Below the pieces are notes generated by a model that was given only the letters and a program-made list of their open reading frames with translations, was not told the origin of the DNA and made no database searches. From contig NZ_BOSH01000018.1 in NCBI RefSeq assembly GCF_018403245.1, forward strand, positions 50,444 through 114,443: a stretch of DNA of 64,000 nt. The letters run 5' to 3'. The position numbers and the translations under genes were made by a program. Below, in pieces: positions 33,049 through 41,309 of the stretch (positions are counted from its first letter, which is position 1; each line of letters begins with the position of its first letter). This DNA is from Paenibacillus sp. J2TS4 (GTDB lineage Bacteria; Bacillota; Bacilli; Paenibacillales; NBRC-103111).

Positions 33049-34209
33049 TTGTTTATGCAACAGAAATTCGATCAGCAAAATGTGCGTAAGTATCACTATT
33101 TTTTGCTGTTAAGCCTGATTCAAAAACATAAACAAATCTCTCGTTCACAATTAGCAGAGCTTACAGCCATGAGTAATACAACGGTTGGGAAAATTGTTAA
33201 AGTGTTGCTGCAGGATGGATTCATTCACGAAGTAGGCCATGTAGAGGGCGATGTTGGCAGGCGGGCAACCATTCTTGAGTTGAATCCATACGGAGCATTG
33301 ATCGTCGGAGTAGAAATCGATTTAACTTCCGTGCAAATTGCGATCGTCACGCTAGATGGGATGGTCATGGATCAACTCCAGTTTGCATTCGATATTAAGG
33401 GACAACCGAATGTCATCCTGGATAAAGTGGCAGATGGGATTATGAGTTTGTTGCAGCATCTGGAGCCGGATAATCGCGAGAAAGTCATTGCGATCGGTGT
33501 CAGTATGCCCGGTCTGGTATCTTGGCCTGAGGGTAAAGTCTCGTTGGTTCCCCAATTTCGTTGGAACGACGTGCAAGTCAAGAGTTACCTGGAAGAAAAG
33601 CTTCCTCTGCAGGTCTATGTCGATAATCATGTTCGCTCCATCTTATTGGCAGAACGTTTATTCGGCACGATCAATAATACCCGTCACGCTGTCTGTATTT
33701 ATGTCGGTAGCGGAGTTGGCGGAGCTGTGATGACTAACGGCGATATTATACGCGGTGTCAGTAATACATTAGGAGAGATCGGCCATCTGACGATGGATCC
33801 AAACGGTCCGCTATGTGATTGTGGCAGACTGGGTTGTCTGCAAACATTTATCAGCATATCCGAACTGGAAAAGCAGGCGCAAATGCCGATTGCCGAGATT
33901 TTCGCCGCTTATGAGCGCGGAGAGGCGTGGAGCCAGAAGCTGCTGGAACGAGCTAAACAGTATTTAGGCATTGCGATTGCCAATATTATTTGTATGTACA
34001 ATCCTGAAGTTGTGCTGCTCGCCGGCCCCATGATTGAGGACTATCCCTCGATAACAAATGATATTAAATCTATAACCGATCGCTACATTTGGAGGCCATT
34101 GGAGAAGAGTTTCGTACTTGCCCACGCTACGTTTGGTAAAGCCAGCGGTGTCATTGGCGCCAGTGCGATTGTTTTAAATGAATTCTTGACACAATCGATG
34201 AATGACTAA
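33049..34209 (+). CDS. ROK-family transcriptional repressor (NagC/XylR type)
   Basis: This 386-residue protein has an N-terminal winged helix-turn-helix (QKHKQISRSQLAELTAMSNT then TVGKIVKVLLQDGFIHEVGH) joined to a ROK sugar-binding domain with VGVEIDLTSVQIAIV, DNHVRSILLAERLFG, VGSGVGGAVM, EIGHLTMDPNGPLCDCGRLG and CLQ. The zinc cysteines are kept. Such proteins release DNA when the pathway sugar binds. It is divergent from the sugar operon and faces AT-rich palindromes in the shared region, so it very likely represses that operon. The TTG start follows GGAGGT by about ten bases; an ATG two codons on is possible. Confidence 0.9.
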   Translation: MFMQQKFDQQNVRKYHYFLLLSLIQKHKQISRSQLAELTAMSNTTVGKIVKVLLQDGFIHEVGHVEGDVGRRATILELNPYGALIVGVEIDLTSVQIAIVTLDGMVMDQLQFAFDIKGQPNVILDKVADGIMSLLQHLEPDNREKVIAIGVSMPGLVSWPEGKVSLVPQFRWNDVQVKSYLEEKLPLQVYVDNHVRSILLAERLFGTINNTRHAVCIYVGSGVGGAVMTNGDIIRGVSNTLGEIGHLTMDPNGPLCDCGRLGCLQTFISISELEKQAQMPIAEIFAAYERGEAWSQKLLERAKQYLGIAIANIICMYNPEVVLLAGPMIEDYPSITNDIKSITDRYIWRPLEKSFVLAHATFGKASGVIGASAIVLNEFLTQSMND

Positions 34210-34293
34210 CTTAGCATCCGTCTTTCCTTGCACAGGTTGGATTTCTTTGTCTGTTTATCGTTCTCCCCCGGTTATGCTCTTTTGACGCAAAAT

Positions 34294-34323
34294 AAGGTTA
34301 ACCAGCTGATACCGGTTAACCTT
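34294..34323 (+). terminator. Terminator after the ROK regulator
   Basis: A perfect 10-bp stem AAGGTTAACC / GGTTAACCTT with a 10-base loop and a T/C-rich tail lies 85 bp after the stop. Confidence 0.6.
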
Positions 34324-34474
34324 CTTCGTCTTACTAAATTAGTAAATGGAATAACAACGGAAGGCATCAATTATGGTGTAGTCAGTACAGAGCTAATTGT
34401 AGAAAAAGAAGCTTTTTATATTTCAATGCTATTGAAGCATAAGCATGCGCCATAGAGTTGCTCGGGTCGTGCTT

Positions 34475-34572
34475 GCAGGCAAAAGCTAAAACGGCCTCCG
34501 TCCCACGAAATTCAGGACGAAGGCCGCTTAACTCTTTATATTAGTAATGCCTAGTAGACGGGCTGCAGTTCA
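34475..34572 (-). repeat. Orphan copy of the mqo 3' tail and terminator
   Basis: About 98 bp here match 43624-43723, which holds the end of mqo and its terminator. Read leftward, this copy keeps ELQP, then VY and a stop, where intact mqo ends ELQPAL. The hairpin GGCCTTCGTCC / GGACGGAGGCC with its flank TTAACTCTTT follows. The loop and several bases differ, so the two copies are not recent. It is placed at the left edge of the acid-sugar operon and may serve as that operon's terminator. Confidence 0.8.
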
Positions 34573-34587
34573 TGTTGCCTAATCTAG

Positions 34588-35220
34588 TTATGCCAAAAGA
34601 CCGGCGGCGCGCATAAAGCGTTGGACATTCAAGGTGACGGCACCCCAATCCTTGGCCGAGATGGCTTCTTTTCCAAACAGTTGAACGCCGGTCCCTATGG
34701 CTGTCGCCCCGGCCGAGAAGCACTGTTCTGCCAGTTCGGCATCCAGCCCGCCGCTTGGCATATACAGGATGTTATTTAGCGGTCCCCTGACCTGGCTCAA
34801 GTAGGCAGCGCCGAGCGTGCTGATGGGAAACACTTTCACGATATCTGCGCCCGCCTCCGCAGCGGCCTGGATCTCGGTGGGAGAGAAGGCGCCCGGAATG
34901 GAAATCAAGCCTTTCTCCTTGGTACGCCGGACTACTTTTAGGTTCACATTGGGAGAAATGATATATTTCGCCCCGGCGGATGCGGCCCGTTCCACTTCCT
35001 CGGCCGTCAAAACCGTTCCGGCGCCGATCGACGCTTGTTCGAATTGCTTGGATAGCAGCTCGATTGACTCGAAAGCCCTCTCCGAGTTCAGCGTTACCTC
35101 GAACAGGCGGATGCCGGCGGCATAAAGCGTTTGGGTGATCTCAAGACATTGTTCCGGACTAAATCCCCTGTAGATCACGACGATTTTGTGACGTTTGATG
35201 GACTCAATAATTGGATTCAT
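34588..35220 (-). CDS. eda: KDPG/KHG aldolase
   Basis: This 210-residue class I aldolase has all the expected residues: Arg18 in VVIYRG, catalytic Glu41 in FEVTLN, IGAGTVLT, YIISPN, and the Schiff-base Lys129 in ADIVKVFP, then PSGGLD. It cleaves 2-keto-3-deoxy-6-phosphogluconate or 2-keto-4-hydroxyglutarate to pyruvate plus an aldehyde. The preceding gene's stop overlaps its start by 17 bp. As last gene of the operon it probably cleaves the product of the enolase-superfamily dehydratase. No 2-keto-3-deoxygluconate kinase is present in the window, so either an unlinked kinase acts or an unphosphorylated substrate is used. Confidence 0.9.
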   Translation of the reverse strand: MNPIIESIKRHKIVVIYRGFSPEQCLEITQTLYAAGIRLFEVTLNSERAFESIELLSKQFEQASIGAGTVLTAEEVERAASAGAKYIISPNVNLKVVRRTKEKGLISIPGAFSPTEIQAAAEAGADIVKVFPISTLGAAYLSQVRGPLNNILYMPSGGLDAELAEQCFSAGATAIGTGVQLFGKEAISAKDWGAVTLNVQRFMRAAGLLA

Positions 35221-37030
35221 GGCGTCCCTCCGACGGTTTATTATCTTCCCTAATCAAATCGAGCAAATCGTGCATAAGCCGGCCGTCCAATCCCTCGCAT
35301 CCCTGCAAACGCAGTACGCGGGCGATCGTGGTCCCCATATCGTTCATTTTGTACGGGCTCGTTCGATCGCGTCTGGCTCCTTGGCGTGCCGCAGGGCCAT
35401 AAAACAACGCTATCCCATAATTGGAAGAATGAGCCGTAGCGGCCGTCGGAATTTGCGGGCCATGGTTCGCTCCCGGCGCCGTGACCGGAGCGACCGCATC
35501 CCGGTTGTGATTGTAGCCCCATACGAAGCCTTGATTGTAGGCGAACAGTACGTCTCCCGCAGCGTCTCCCCAGAAACCGAGCGGACTCGCATCCTGCTTT
35601 TTGACTGTAATGCCGGCTACGTTTTTAACGCCCTTGGGCGTCTCATAATACCAGGTCGAGATCGCCTGAAAAATTTCGGTCTGCACTTTGTCGTAATCGC
35701 CGGACTCGACGATGCCTTCCGGTTCCCGCCCCTTCAGATTTATGAAAATCTCCGTACCGCCCCGCTCTTTTTTTAAGTACGCTTTGGAGCGGCTCATGAC
35801 AGGAAGACCTTCCTGATCGAGCGTGCAGAGACCGGTCTGCGCCAACCGGACATAAATATCGCACATGTACGCATTCGGTACGTCGCCGTGATCGGAAGCG
35901 ACGATTAATAGGGTATCGTCCGATTTATGGGCCAATATCTCGCCAATCGCCCGATCCAGAACGATGTATCCGCTCCGCATGACCTGCTCGCAACGTTCGG
36001 CGCGTTCCGGCGAATAGAACGGTGAAGCGGGATCGTACTCCCCGAGACAGGTATGATGGGTTTCATCAATCAAGCGAAAGACAGTAGCAAACAAATCATA
36101 GCCCTTGGTATTTATAAGCCACTCGGCCGCTCTGGCAAGCCACCTAGCCTGGTATTCCCCTTCTTCAAGTCCGGTTTCCATGTATAAATGATCGGGGGCG
36201 ACCGAAACCGTCCACTTCGAAATGAACGGCCCCGTATGCTCCAGCAATTCCGCTTCCAGCTCCTTTTGATTGGAGAACCGAAGCTTGCGGTTGATTTGCG
36301 ACTGCAGGAGATCCAGCTGCATCCGGTCCGGATCGTAGGCGAGCAGCTTGAACCTGCCGATGCCCGTTTCCTCCCCCAGCCTCATTTCCGCCCATTCCGA
36401 CCATTGTCCGACAGATATATGCACCGTTGTTCCGTCGTTCAATGCAAGGCAGACCGACGTCCGATCCAGCGGTTCGATGCGAATCGTTTCCGTATGGCCG
36501 TCATGGGTCGTTATCGCAAACCGGAAATGGGTATTCTCCGTTTCGATGACGCTTCGATTCGATTTTTCATGATATGCCAGCGTTTCGGCCACCGGCGGCC
36601 ATCCCAAATACTCTGTTTTCGGCCGTTCAGGCCATTGATCCGGATGCGTGCTGTATACCATCGGAGAGGCCAGCTCAAAAAGGCCCTCACCGAATGGGGC
36701 AAACTGAAAATGCCGGGTGCCTTCCACCGATACGGTTTCCGGAAAATGGACCAGAGCACTCTTTTTATTTTGCCGGTCCATATAGCCTAACAGATTGTTT
36801 CGATTGTCCGCAGCGATCCTTTGTCCTTTCCAACTCGTACCCGGCGCTTGCCCGGACATAAACGAAACGAAATTCACGTCGCCCCAAGTGGATATATAAG
36901 GGAGGAGCTCCGCGCTCGCCCCACCCTCGAGAATTTTGGACAGGTTCGGCAAATAACCTTCTCCCGCGAATTTGTACAGCAGTTCCGGGATCATCCCGTC
37001 GACGCCGAACATGATCACTTTCTGGTTCAT
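35204..37030 (-). CDS. Alkaline-phosphatase-superfamily phosphodiesterase-like enzyme
   Basis: This 608-residue protein lacks a signal peptide. It begins KVIMFGVDGMIPELLYKFAG, giving the first metal Asp near 11; the nucleophile loop appears as STWGDVNFVSFMSGQAPGTS with Thr48 a candidate. Metal ligands also appear in FRLIDETHHT, IVASDHGDVPNAY and PGANHGPQIPTAATAHSSN. The pattern fits the type I phosphodiesterase/nucleotide pyrophosphatase group. A cytoplasmic member inside a sugar-acid operon is unusual; it may release a phosphate or phosphodiester-linked group from an imported compound. The start overlaps nothing and follows an AGAGATAGAGAGTGATGAGA purine tract. Substrate is unknown. Confidence 0.75.
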   Translation of the reverse strand: MNQKVIMFGVDGMIPELLYKFAGEGYLPNLSKILEGGASAELLPYISTWGDVNFVSFMSGQAPGTSWKGQRIAADNRNNLLGYMDRQNKKSALVHFPETVSVEGTRHFQFAPFGEGLFELASPMVYSTHPDQWPERPKTEYLGWPPVAETLAYHEKSNRSVIETENTHFRFAITTHDGHTETIRIEPLDRTSVCLALNDGTTVHISVGQWSEWAEMRLGEETGIGRFKLLAYDPDRMQLDLLQSQINRKLRFSNQKELEAELLEHTGPFISKWTVSVAPDHLYMETGLEEGEYQARWLARAAEWLINTKGYDLFATVFRLIDETHHTCLGEYDPASPFYSPERAERCEQVMRSGYIVLDRAIGEILAHKSDDTLLIVASDHGDVPNAYMCDIYVRLAQTGLCTLDQEGLPVMSRSKAYLKKERGGTEIFINLKGREPEGIVESGDYDKVQTEIFQAISTWYYETPKGVKNVAGITVKKQDASPLGFWGDAAGDVLFAYNQGFVWGYNHNRDAVAPVTAPGANHGPQIPTAATAHSSNYGIALFYGPAARQGARRDRTSPYKMNDMGTTIARVLRLQGCEGLDGRLMHDLLDLIREDNKPSEGRHESNY

Positions 37031-37070
37031 TTCTCATCACTCTCTATCTCGTATTTTGGGAATCTATCTC

Positions 37071-38228
37071 TCACTTGCAAAAAGTCCGCTGGCCGTATTC
37101 CTTCAATACATCCCGGTTGACTTCAACGCCGATGCCCGCTTTTTGCGGAATCGGCACTGTGCCGTCCGTCATGGAGATAGCGTGATAGATCAAATCTTCG
37201 CGGAATGGATGGGCCGATTGGTCGTATTCCAGCATAGGCTCTATCGGATTCAGCGATAGAGGGGGCGCCGGAAGGCTCGCGATAAATTGCAGCGATGCGG
37301 CAAGTCCAATACCCGACCCCCACACATGCGGAATGAGCATCGTATTATAGGCTTGCGCCATCGCGGCGATTTTCTTGCACTCTGTAAAACCGCCGGACGA
37401 CATCAAATCCGGCTGCAGCAGATCAAGTGCACCGCTGCCGATCCAATGGCGGTACCCCGTCTTGCCGAAAATATTTTCCCCAGCGGCAAGATAAGTGGCC
37501 GTCAGGTTCTTCAACTGCCGGTAGCCTTCGATATCTTCCGGAGCCAGCGGTTCTTCGAAGAAATGAATCTTCGCCTGCTCCGTTTCAAGCAGGATGCGCC
37601 GTGCCGACGGTACGTTGTACGCGCAGTTCGCATCCATCATAATCATGATATCGTCGCCCACCGCTTCGCGAATGGCGTACACGTAGTCAATGTCGGCTTT
37701 CACCCCGAAGCCGGTTTTTAACTTAATGGCTTTAAATCCTTTGGCGATGTGCCGCTTCGCTTCCTCCACACCAGCATCGGGATAAGCTTCACCTTTTTTT
37801 CTATAAAATCCGGTCGCATACGGCGTCACTTCCGTACGAAACGCACCGCCGAGCAATTGATGAATCGGCCGGTTCAGCGCCCTGCCCTTGATATCCCATA
37901 ATGCGATATCGACACCGCTAATCGCATTGACGGCCGCGCCATACTGGCCAAAGGGCCGGGTTCGGTTGTACATTTCTTCCCACAATACTTCCACATCGAA
38001 CGGATCCCGGCCCAGCAGCATCGGCTTGAAGCAAAATTCGACGAACGAAGCGGCAATTTCCGGCGGCTGCAGCCCGTGGCATAGAGACTCGCCCCAGCCG
38101 ACAATCCCTTCGTCTGTAACAATTTCCACGATCATGGAGCTTCGTCGTTCGACCCACCCCTGGGAAAAAGCGAACGGTTCGGACAACGGTGTCGTAATGA
38201 CGTGCGGAATAACATCAATGATTTTCAT
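37071..38228 (-). CDS. Enolase-superfamily sugar-acid dehydratase (mandelate racemase group)
   Basis: This 385-residue protein has the enolase-superfamily capping domain (ERRSSMIVEIVTDEGIVGWG with E, C and H contacts) and a barrel with the K-x-K base in FKAIKLKTGFGVK, metal ligands in IMMDANCAYN, FFEEPLAPED and LAAGENIFGK, and DLLQPDLMSSGG then LIPHVWGSGIGLA. Asn rather than an additional base after the DAN and the HVWG motif fit acid-sugar dehydratases. It would remove water from an aldonate or aldarate to give a 2-keto-3-deoxy acid for the aldolase. I chose the ATG at 38228 after GAAAGG; an upstream TTG would add six residues. Confidence 0.85.
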   Translation of the reverse strand: MKIIDVIPHVITTPLSEPFAFSQGWVERRSSMIVEIVTDEGIVGWGESLCHGLQPPEIAASFVEFCFKPMLLGRDPFDVEVLWEEMYNRTRPFGQYGAAVNAISGVDIALWDIKGRALNRPIHQLLGGAFRTEVTPYATGFYRKKGEAYPDAGVEEAKRHIAKGFKAIKLKTGFGVKADIDYVYAIREAVGDDIMIMMDANCAYNVPSARRILLETEQAKIHFFEEPLAPEDIEGYRQLKNLTATYLAAGENIFGKTGYRHWIGSGALDLLQPDLMSSGGFTECKKIAAMAQAYNTMLIPHVWGSGIGLAASLQFIASLPAPPLSLNPIEPMLEYDQSAHPFREDLIYHAISMTDGTVPIPQKAGIGVEVNRDVLKEYGQRTFCK

Positions 38229-38276
38229 GACAACGCAACCTTTCAATATTTTCGGGTGAAACCGATCGTGCCGTCC

Positions 38277-39263
38277 TCACTTAACCGAACGGACGCCCCG
38301 ATCGTAAACCTCCGGATTGACGATATGCTCCGGTTTGCCGCCTCGAAGCACCCCAATGACGCTTCTGGCGGCAGACATTCCAATCGTATAATTCGCTTCA
38401 TACGAGTGGCCGGCAATATGGGGGGTGACGATGACGTTATCCATATGAAGCAGAGGATGGTTCCCCGGCGGTTCCTGCGCAAGCGTATCCAGCGCCGCAC
38501 CCGCGATCCGGCGTTCCTGCAGCGCCTGCACAAGCGCCGTCTCCTCCACAATATCGCCTCTTGCCGTATTGATCAGATAAGCGGTAGGCTTCATCAGAGC
38601 GATCATTCGCCGATCGACAAACCCTCTTGTGGATGGCAAGGAAGGCAAATGCAGGCTGACAAAGTCGGAAATGCGCATCAGTTCCTCGGCCGATACGAGC
38701 CTTACGCCGTGCTCCTGCACAAACGCCTGGTCGGGATAAGGATCGTAAGCCGCAATATTCATCTGAAAACCTTTGGCTCGCCGAATAACTTCTTTCCCGA
38801 TCTGCCCCATGCCGACCACACCCAGCGTTTTACGGTATATCTCCCTGCCGGTAACTACGCTCCAGCCCGACTGCTTGACCACTTCATGGGCTTTCATCAA
38901 TTGTCTGGAGATCGCGAGCATGAGCGTCAGCGTTAGATCCGCCACGGCGTGCTTATTGCCTCCGGGGATGTTGGAGACGACGATCCCTTTATCCGTTGCG
39001 GCTTGGAGATCGATCCGATCGACACCGACGCCGTACTTCGCAATGATCTTCAAGCGATTCGCTTTAGCGATAACGGCAGCGGTAAAATAATCGTCGCCGA
39101 CAATAGCGGCGTCGACATTCTCAACAAGCTCCAGGAGACGGTCTTCTCCCAGCGTCGTTCCCCGATACGGGTGATCCACGATCTCGTATCCTTCCCGAGC
39201 AAGCAGATCGATCGGTTCCCGATCCAGCACACCGAACATTCTGGATGTAATGAGTATCCGCAT
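38277..39263 (-). CDS. D-2-hydroxyacid dehydrogenase (phosphoglycerate-dehydrogenase-like)
   Basis: This 328-residue NAD enzyme has the Rossmann motif VVGMGQIGKEVIRRAK near residue 148 and the catalytic trio: Arg in INTARGDIVEE, Glu in LDTLAQEPPGNHPLL, and His in VIVTPHIAGHS. There is no C-terminal ACT domain, so it is not a serine-pathway SerA. In this operon it probably oxidises or reduces a hydroxy acid intermediate. Its stop is followed by 48 bp to the dehydratase; its start abuts the TctA gene by one base. Confidence 0.88.
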   Translation of the reverse strand: MRILITSRMFGVLDREPIDLLAREGYEIVDHPYRGTTLGEDRLLELVENVDAAIVGDDYFTAAVIAKANRLKIIAKYGVGVDRIDLQAATDKGIVVSNIPGGNKHAVADLTLTLMLAISRQLMKAHEVVKQSGWSVVTGREIYRKTLGVVGMGQIGKEVIRRAKGFQMNIAAYDPYPDQAFVQEHGVRLVSAEELMRISDFVSLHLPSLPSTRGFVDRRMIALMKPTAYLINTARGDIVEETALVQALQERRIAGAALDTLAQEPPGNHPLLHMDNVIVTPHIAGHSYEANYTIGMSAARSVIGVLRGGKPEHIVNPEVYDRGVRSVK

Positions 39264-40759
39264 CAGGCATTCTCCTTCCGCCTAAACGCCCGTGTCAGAT
39301 AGGGCGTAACGACCGGCGCCAGGAACGAGGCGATGGCAAGGAAAATGAAAATGGCGGAAATCGGCTTGGTAAAAAAGACGAGCCAGCTGCCGTCCGATAA
39401 TATCAAGGCTTGGCGCAGCGAGTTCTCGGCAATCGGACCGAGAATGATGCCGAGCAGCATCGGCGTCACCGGATAACCGAATTTCGGCATAATAAACCCG
39501 ATCAAACCAAAAATCATCATCAACTTGGCGTCGAACAACGTGTTGTTGACTGCATAGGCCCCGACGAAACATAGTGTCAACAGGATAGGCAACAGCACAT
39601 TGACGGGGATCCGGGTGATATGAACAAACAGCCGCGTAGCCAAGCTGCCTTGAATATACATGATCAGGTTCACGATCAATAAACCGACCATGATCGTATA
39701 TACGATTCCCGCGTAATTGACGAACAACTGCGGGCCCGGCGTCAAGCCCTGCATCATTAACGCTCCGAGCATAATCGCCGTGACCGTATCGCCCGGGATG
39801 CCGAGCGTCAGCAGCGGGATCAGGGTCGATCCCGTCACGCCGTTATTGCCGGCTTCCGACGCCGCAATGCCGTCCAACGATCCTTTGCCGTACTGATCTT
39901 TATCTTTGGCGACGCGTCTGGCTTCGTTATAGCTGAGAAAGGAAGCAATCGCCGCCCCCGTCCCCGGGATAGCGCCGATGAACGTGCCGATGGAACTCGA
40001 TTTCAGTATCGTTTTCCAATAGCTTATCGCTTTGCGAAAAGGAAGCTTGGTGTCGACATAAGCGTTCCGTTCCTTGACGACCTCATGGGCCGCTTGGCTT
40101 CTTGTCAATATTTCCGATATGGCGAACAATCCGATAAGCGCAGGGATTAACGCAATGCCGCCCATCAGATTTTCGTTATCGAACGATAATCGCGGAACCG
40201 CGCCAATCGGGTCCAGCCCGATCGTTGAGACCAGCATCCCCAGCGCTCCCATGATCATCCCCTTGACCAGCGATTTTCCGCTGACACTGGAAATCATCGC
40301 AAGGCCGAAAACAGCCAGTGCGAAAAATTCCGTCGGACCAAATTTTAGAGCGAACTGTGCCAGCTGAGGAGCCACGAATAGAAGAATCAACGCACTGAAC
40401 AGGCCTGCAACCGTCGAGGCGAAAGTGGCCATTCGCAGCGCTTCCCCCGCCCGCCCCTGCCTCGCTAAGGCATATCCATCCTCGGCCGTGGCCGCCGATG
40501 CCGGCGTACCGGGCGTCTTGATCAGGATCGCGGTGATCGAACCACCGTATGTGCCGCCGCAGTAGACTCCCAGCAGCAGAAACATGCCCGTTTCCGGCAT
40601 CATTCCGAACGTGAGAGGGAGCATCAATGCCACACCCATCGTCGCCGTAAGGCCGGGAAGCGAACCGAACACAATGCCTGCGGCAACGCCGAGAAACATG
40701 AACATAATATTTTGGATCGTCAGTGCGTTGATCAGGCCGGTAATAATGTTGTCGACCAT
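39263..40759 (-). CDS. tctA: Tripartite tricarboxylate transporter large permease TctA
   Basis: This 498-residue protein has about 11-12 membrane helices and the family signature GSLPGLTATMGVALMLPLTF, plus YGGSITAILIKTPGTPASAA and GAIPGTGAAIASFLSYNEA, whose GTP/GTG loops line the substrate site. TctA is the channel subunit of the binding-protein-dependent secondary transporters that import citrate, dicarboxylates and sugar acids. It is translationally linked to tctB (12 bp) and precedes the dehydrogenase. Confidence 0.92.
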   Translation of the reverse strand: MVDNIITGLINALTIQNIMFMFLGVAAGIVFGSLPGLTATMGVALMLPLTFGMMPETGMFLLLGVYCGGTYGGSITAILIKTPGTPASAATAEDGYALARQGRAGEALRMATFASTVAGLFSALILLFVAPQLAQFALKFGPTEFFALAVFGLAMISSVSGKSLVKGMIMGALGMLVSTIGLDPIGAVPRLSFDNENLMGGIALIPALIGLFAISEILTRSQAAHEVVKERNAYVDTKLPFRKAISYWKTILKSSSIGTFIGAIPGTGAAIASFLSYNEARRVAKDKDQYGKGSLDGIAASEAGNNGVTGSTLIPLLTLGIPGDTVTAIMLGALMMQGLTPGPQLFVNYAGIVYTIMVGLLIVNLIMYIQGSLATRLFVHITRIPVNVLLPILLTLCFVGAYAVNNTLFDAKLMMIFGLIGFIMPKFGYPVTPMLLGIILGPIAENSLRQALILSDGSWLVFFTKPISAIFIFLAIASFLAPVVTPYLTRAFRRKENA

Positions 40760-40771
40760 GTTGTTTCCTCC

Positions 40772-41242
40772 TTACGGCAGTTGAACGTACATGACGTTCT
40801 CGAATACGTATTGGATAATAAAGATGAACACAATCAGAACAGCATAATGAACCCATTTACGGGAGGAGAGCACCCATAAGATGAGCGACATAACGACGAC
40901 GGTAGTTATGAAGTACCCGAGCCATTCGACCGTAAAGACGTAGATTAACATAAGAAGGAAAACGACGGGCGCAGCCCATTTCCGGGTGCTGCCGCTTGAC
41001 TCGTCTTCCGAGCGACGCGGCTGTTCTTTGTCCTGTTGGGGCTTCTTGCGGGTAAATGTTTTGAGGACAAGCACCGCGCTTAACGCCATCACTGCAACGG
41101 CAATAAATTTCGGAAAAAACTCCGGTCCAATGCTGGATAACGAATCCTCGACCTTGATATCGTAAGGGATATAAAGCCAAAGCATTAAGCCGAACAAAAA
41201 TAAGCACAACGCGCTATACCTTTCCTTGCGAACATTGTTCAT
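40772..41242 (-). CDS. tctB: Tripartite tricarboxylate transporter small subunit TctB
   Basis: This 156-residue protein shows four hydrophobic segments (LCLFLFGLMLWLYIPYD, FIAVAVMALSAVLVL, VVFLLMLIYVFTVEWLGYFI, a last one VLIVFIFIIQYVFENVMYV) and a charged loop of about 25 residues after residue 65. FENVMYVQLP at the end is typical of TctB. It completes the transporter with TctA. GGAGGGGGAG precedes the ATG. Confidence 0.85.
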   Translation of the reverse strand: MNNVRKERYSALCLFLFGLMLWLYIPYDIKVEDSLSSIGPEFFPKFIAVAVMALSAVLVLKTFTRKKPQQDKEQPRRSEDESSGSTRKWAAPVVFLLMLIYVFTVEWLGYFITTVVVMSLILWVLSSRKWVHYAVLIVFIFIIQYVFENVMYVQLP

Positions 41243-41267
41243 CCGAACTCCCCCTCCAAAAAAAGAG

Positions 41268-41295
41268 AGGGTGCAAAATAATCGCTTTGCACCCT
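41268..41295 (-). terminator. Partial terminator between tctC and tctB
   Basis: AGGGTGCAAA / TTTGCACCCT form a perfect 10-bp stem with an 8-base loop. On the minus strand it is followed at once by CTCTTTTTTT. It is a proper intrinsic terminator inside the operon, so read-through would give more binding protein than membrane subunits. Confidence 0.8.
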
Positions 41296-41309
41296 ATTCA
41301 ACTCCCTTG

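Noticed and set aside
34228..34455. 75-codon ORF after the ROK regulator
   Set aside because: It contains the regulator's terminator hairpin and lacks an RBS, so translation is unlikely.
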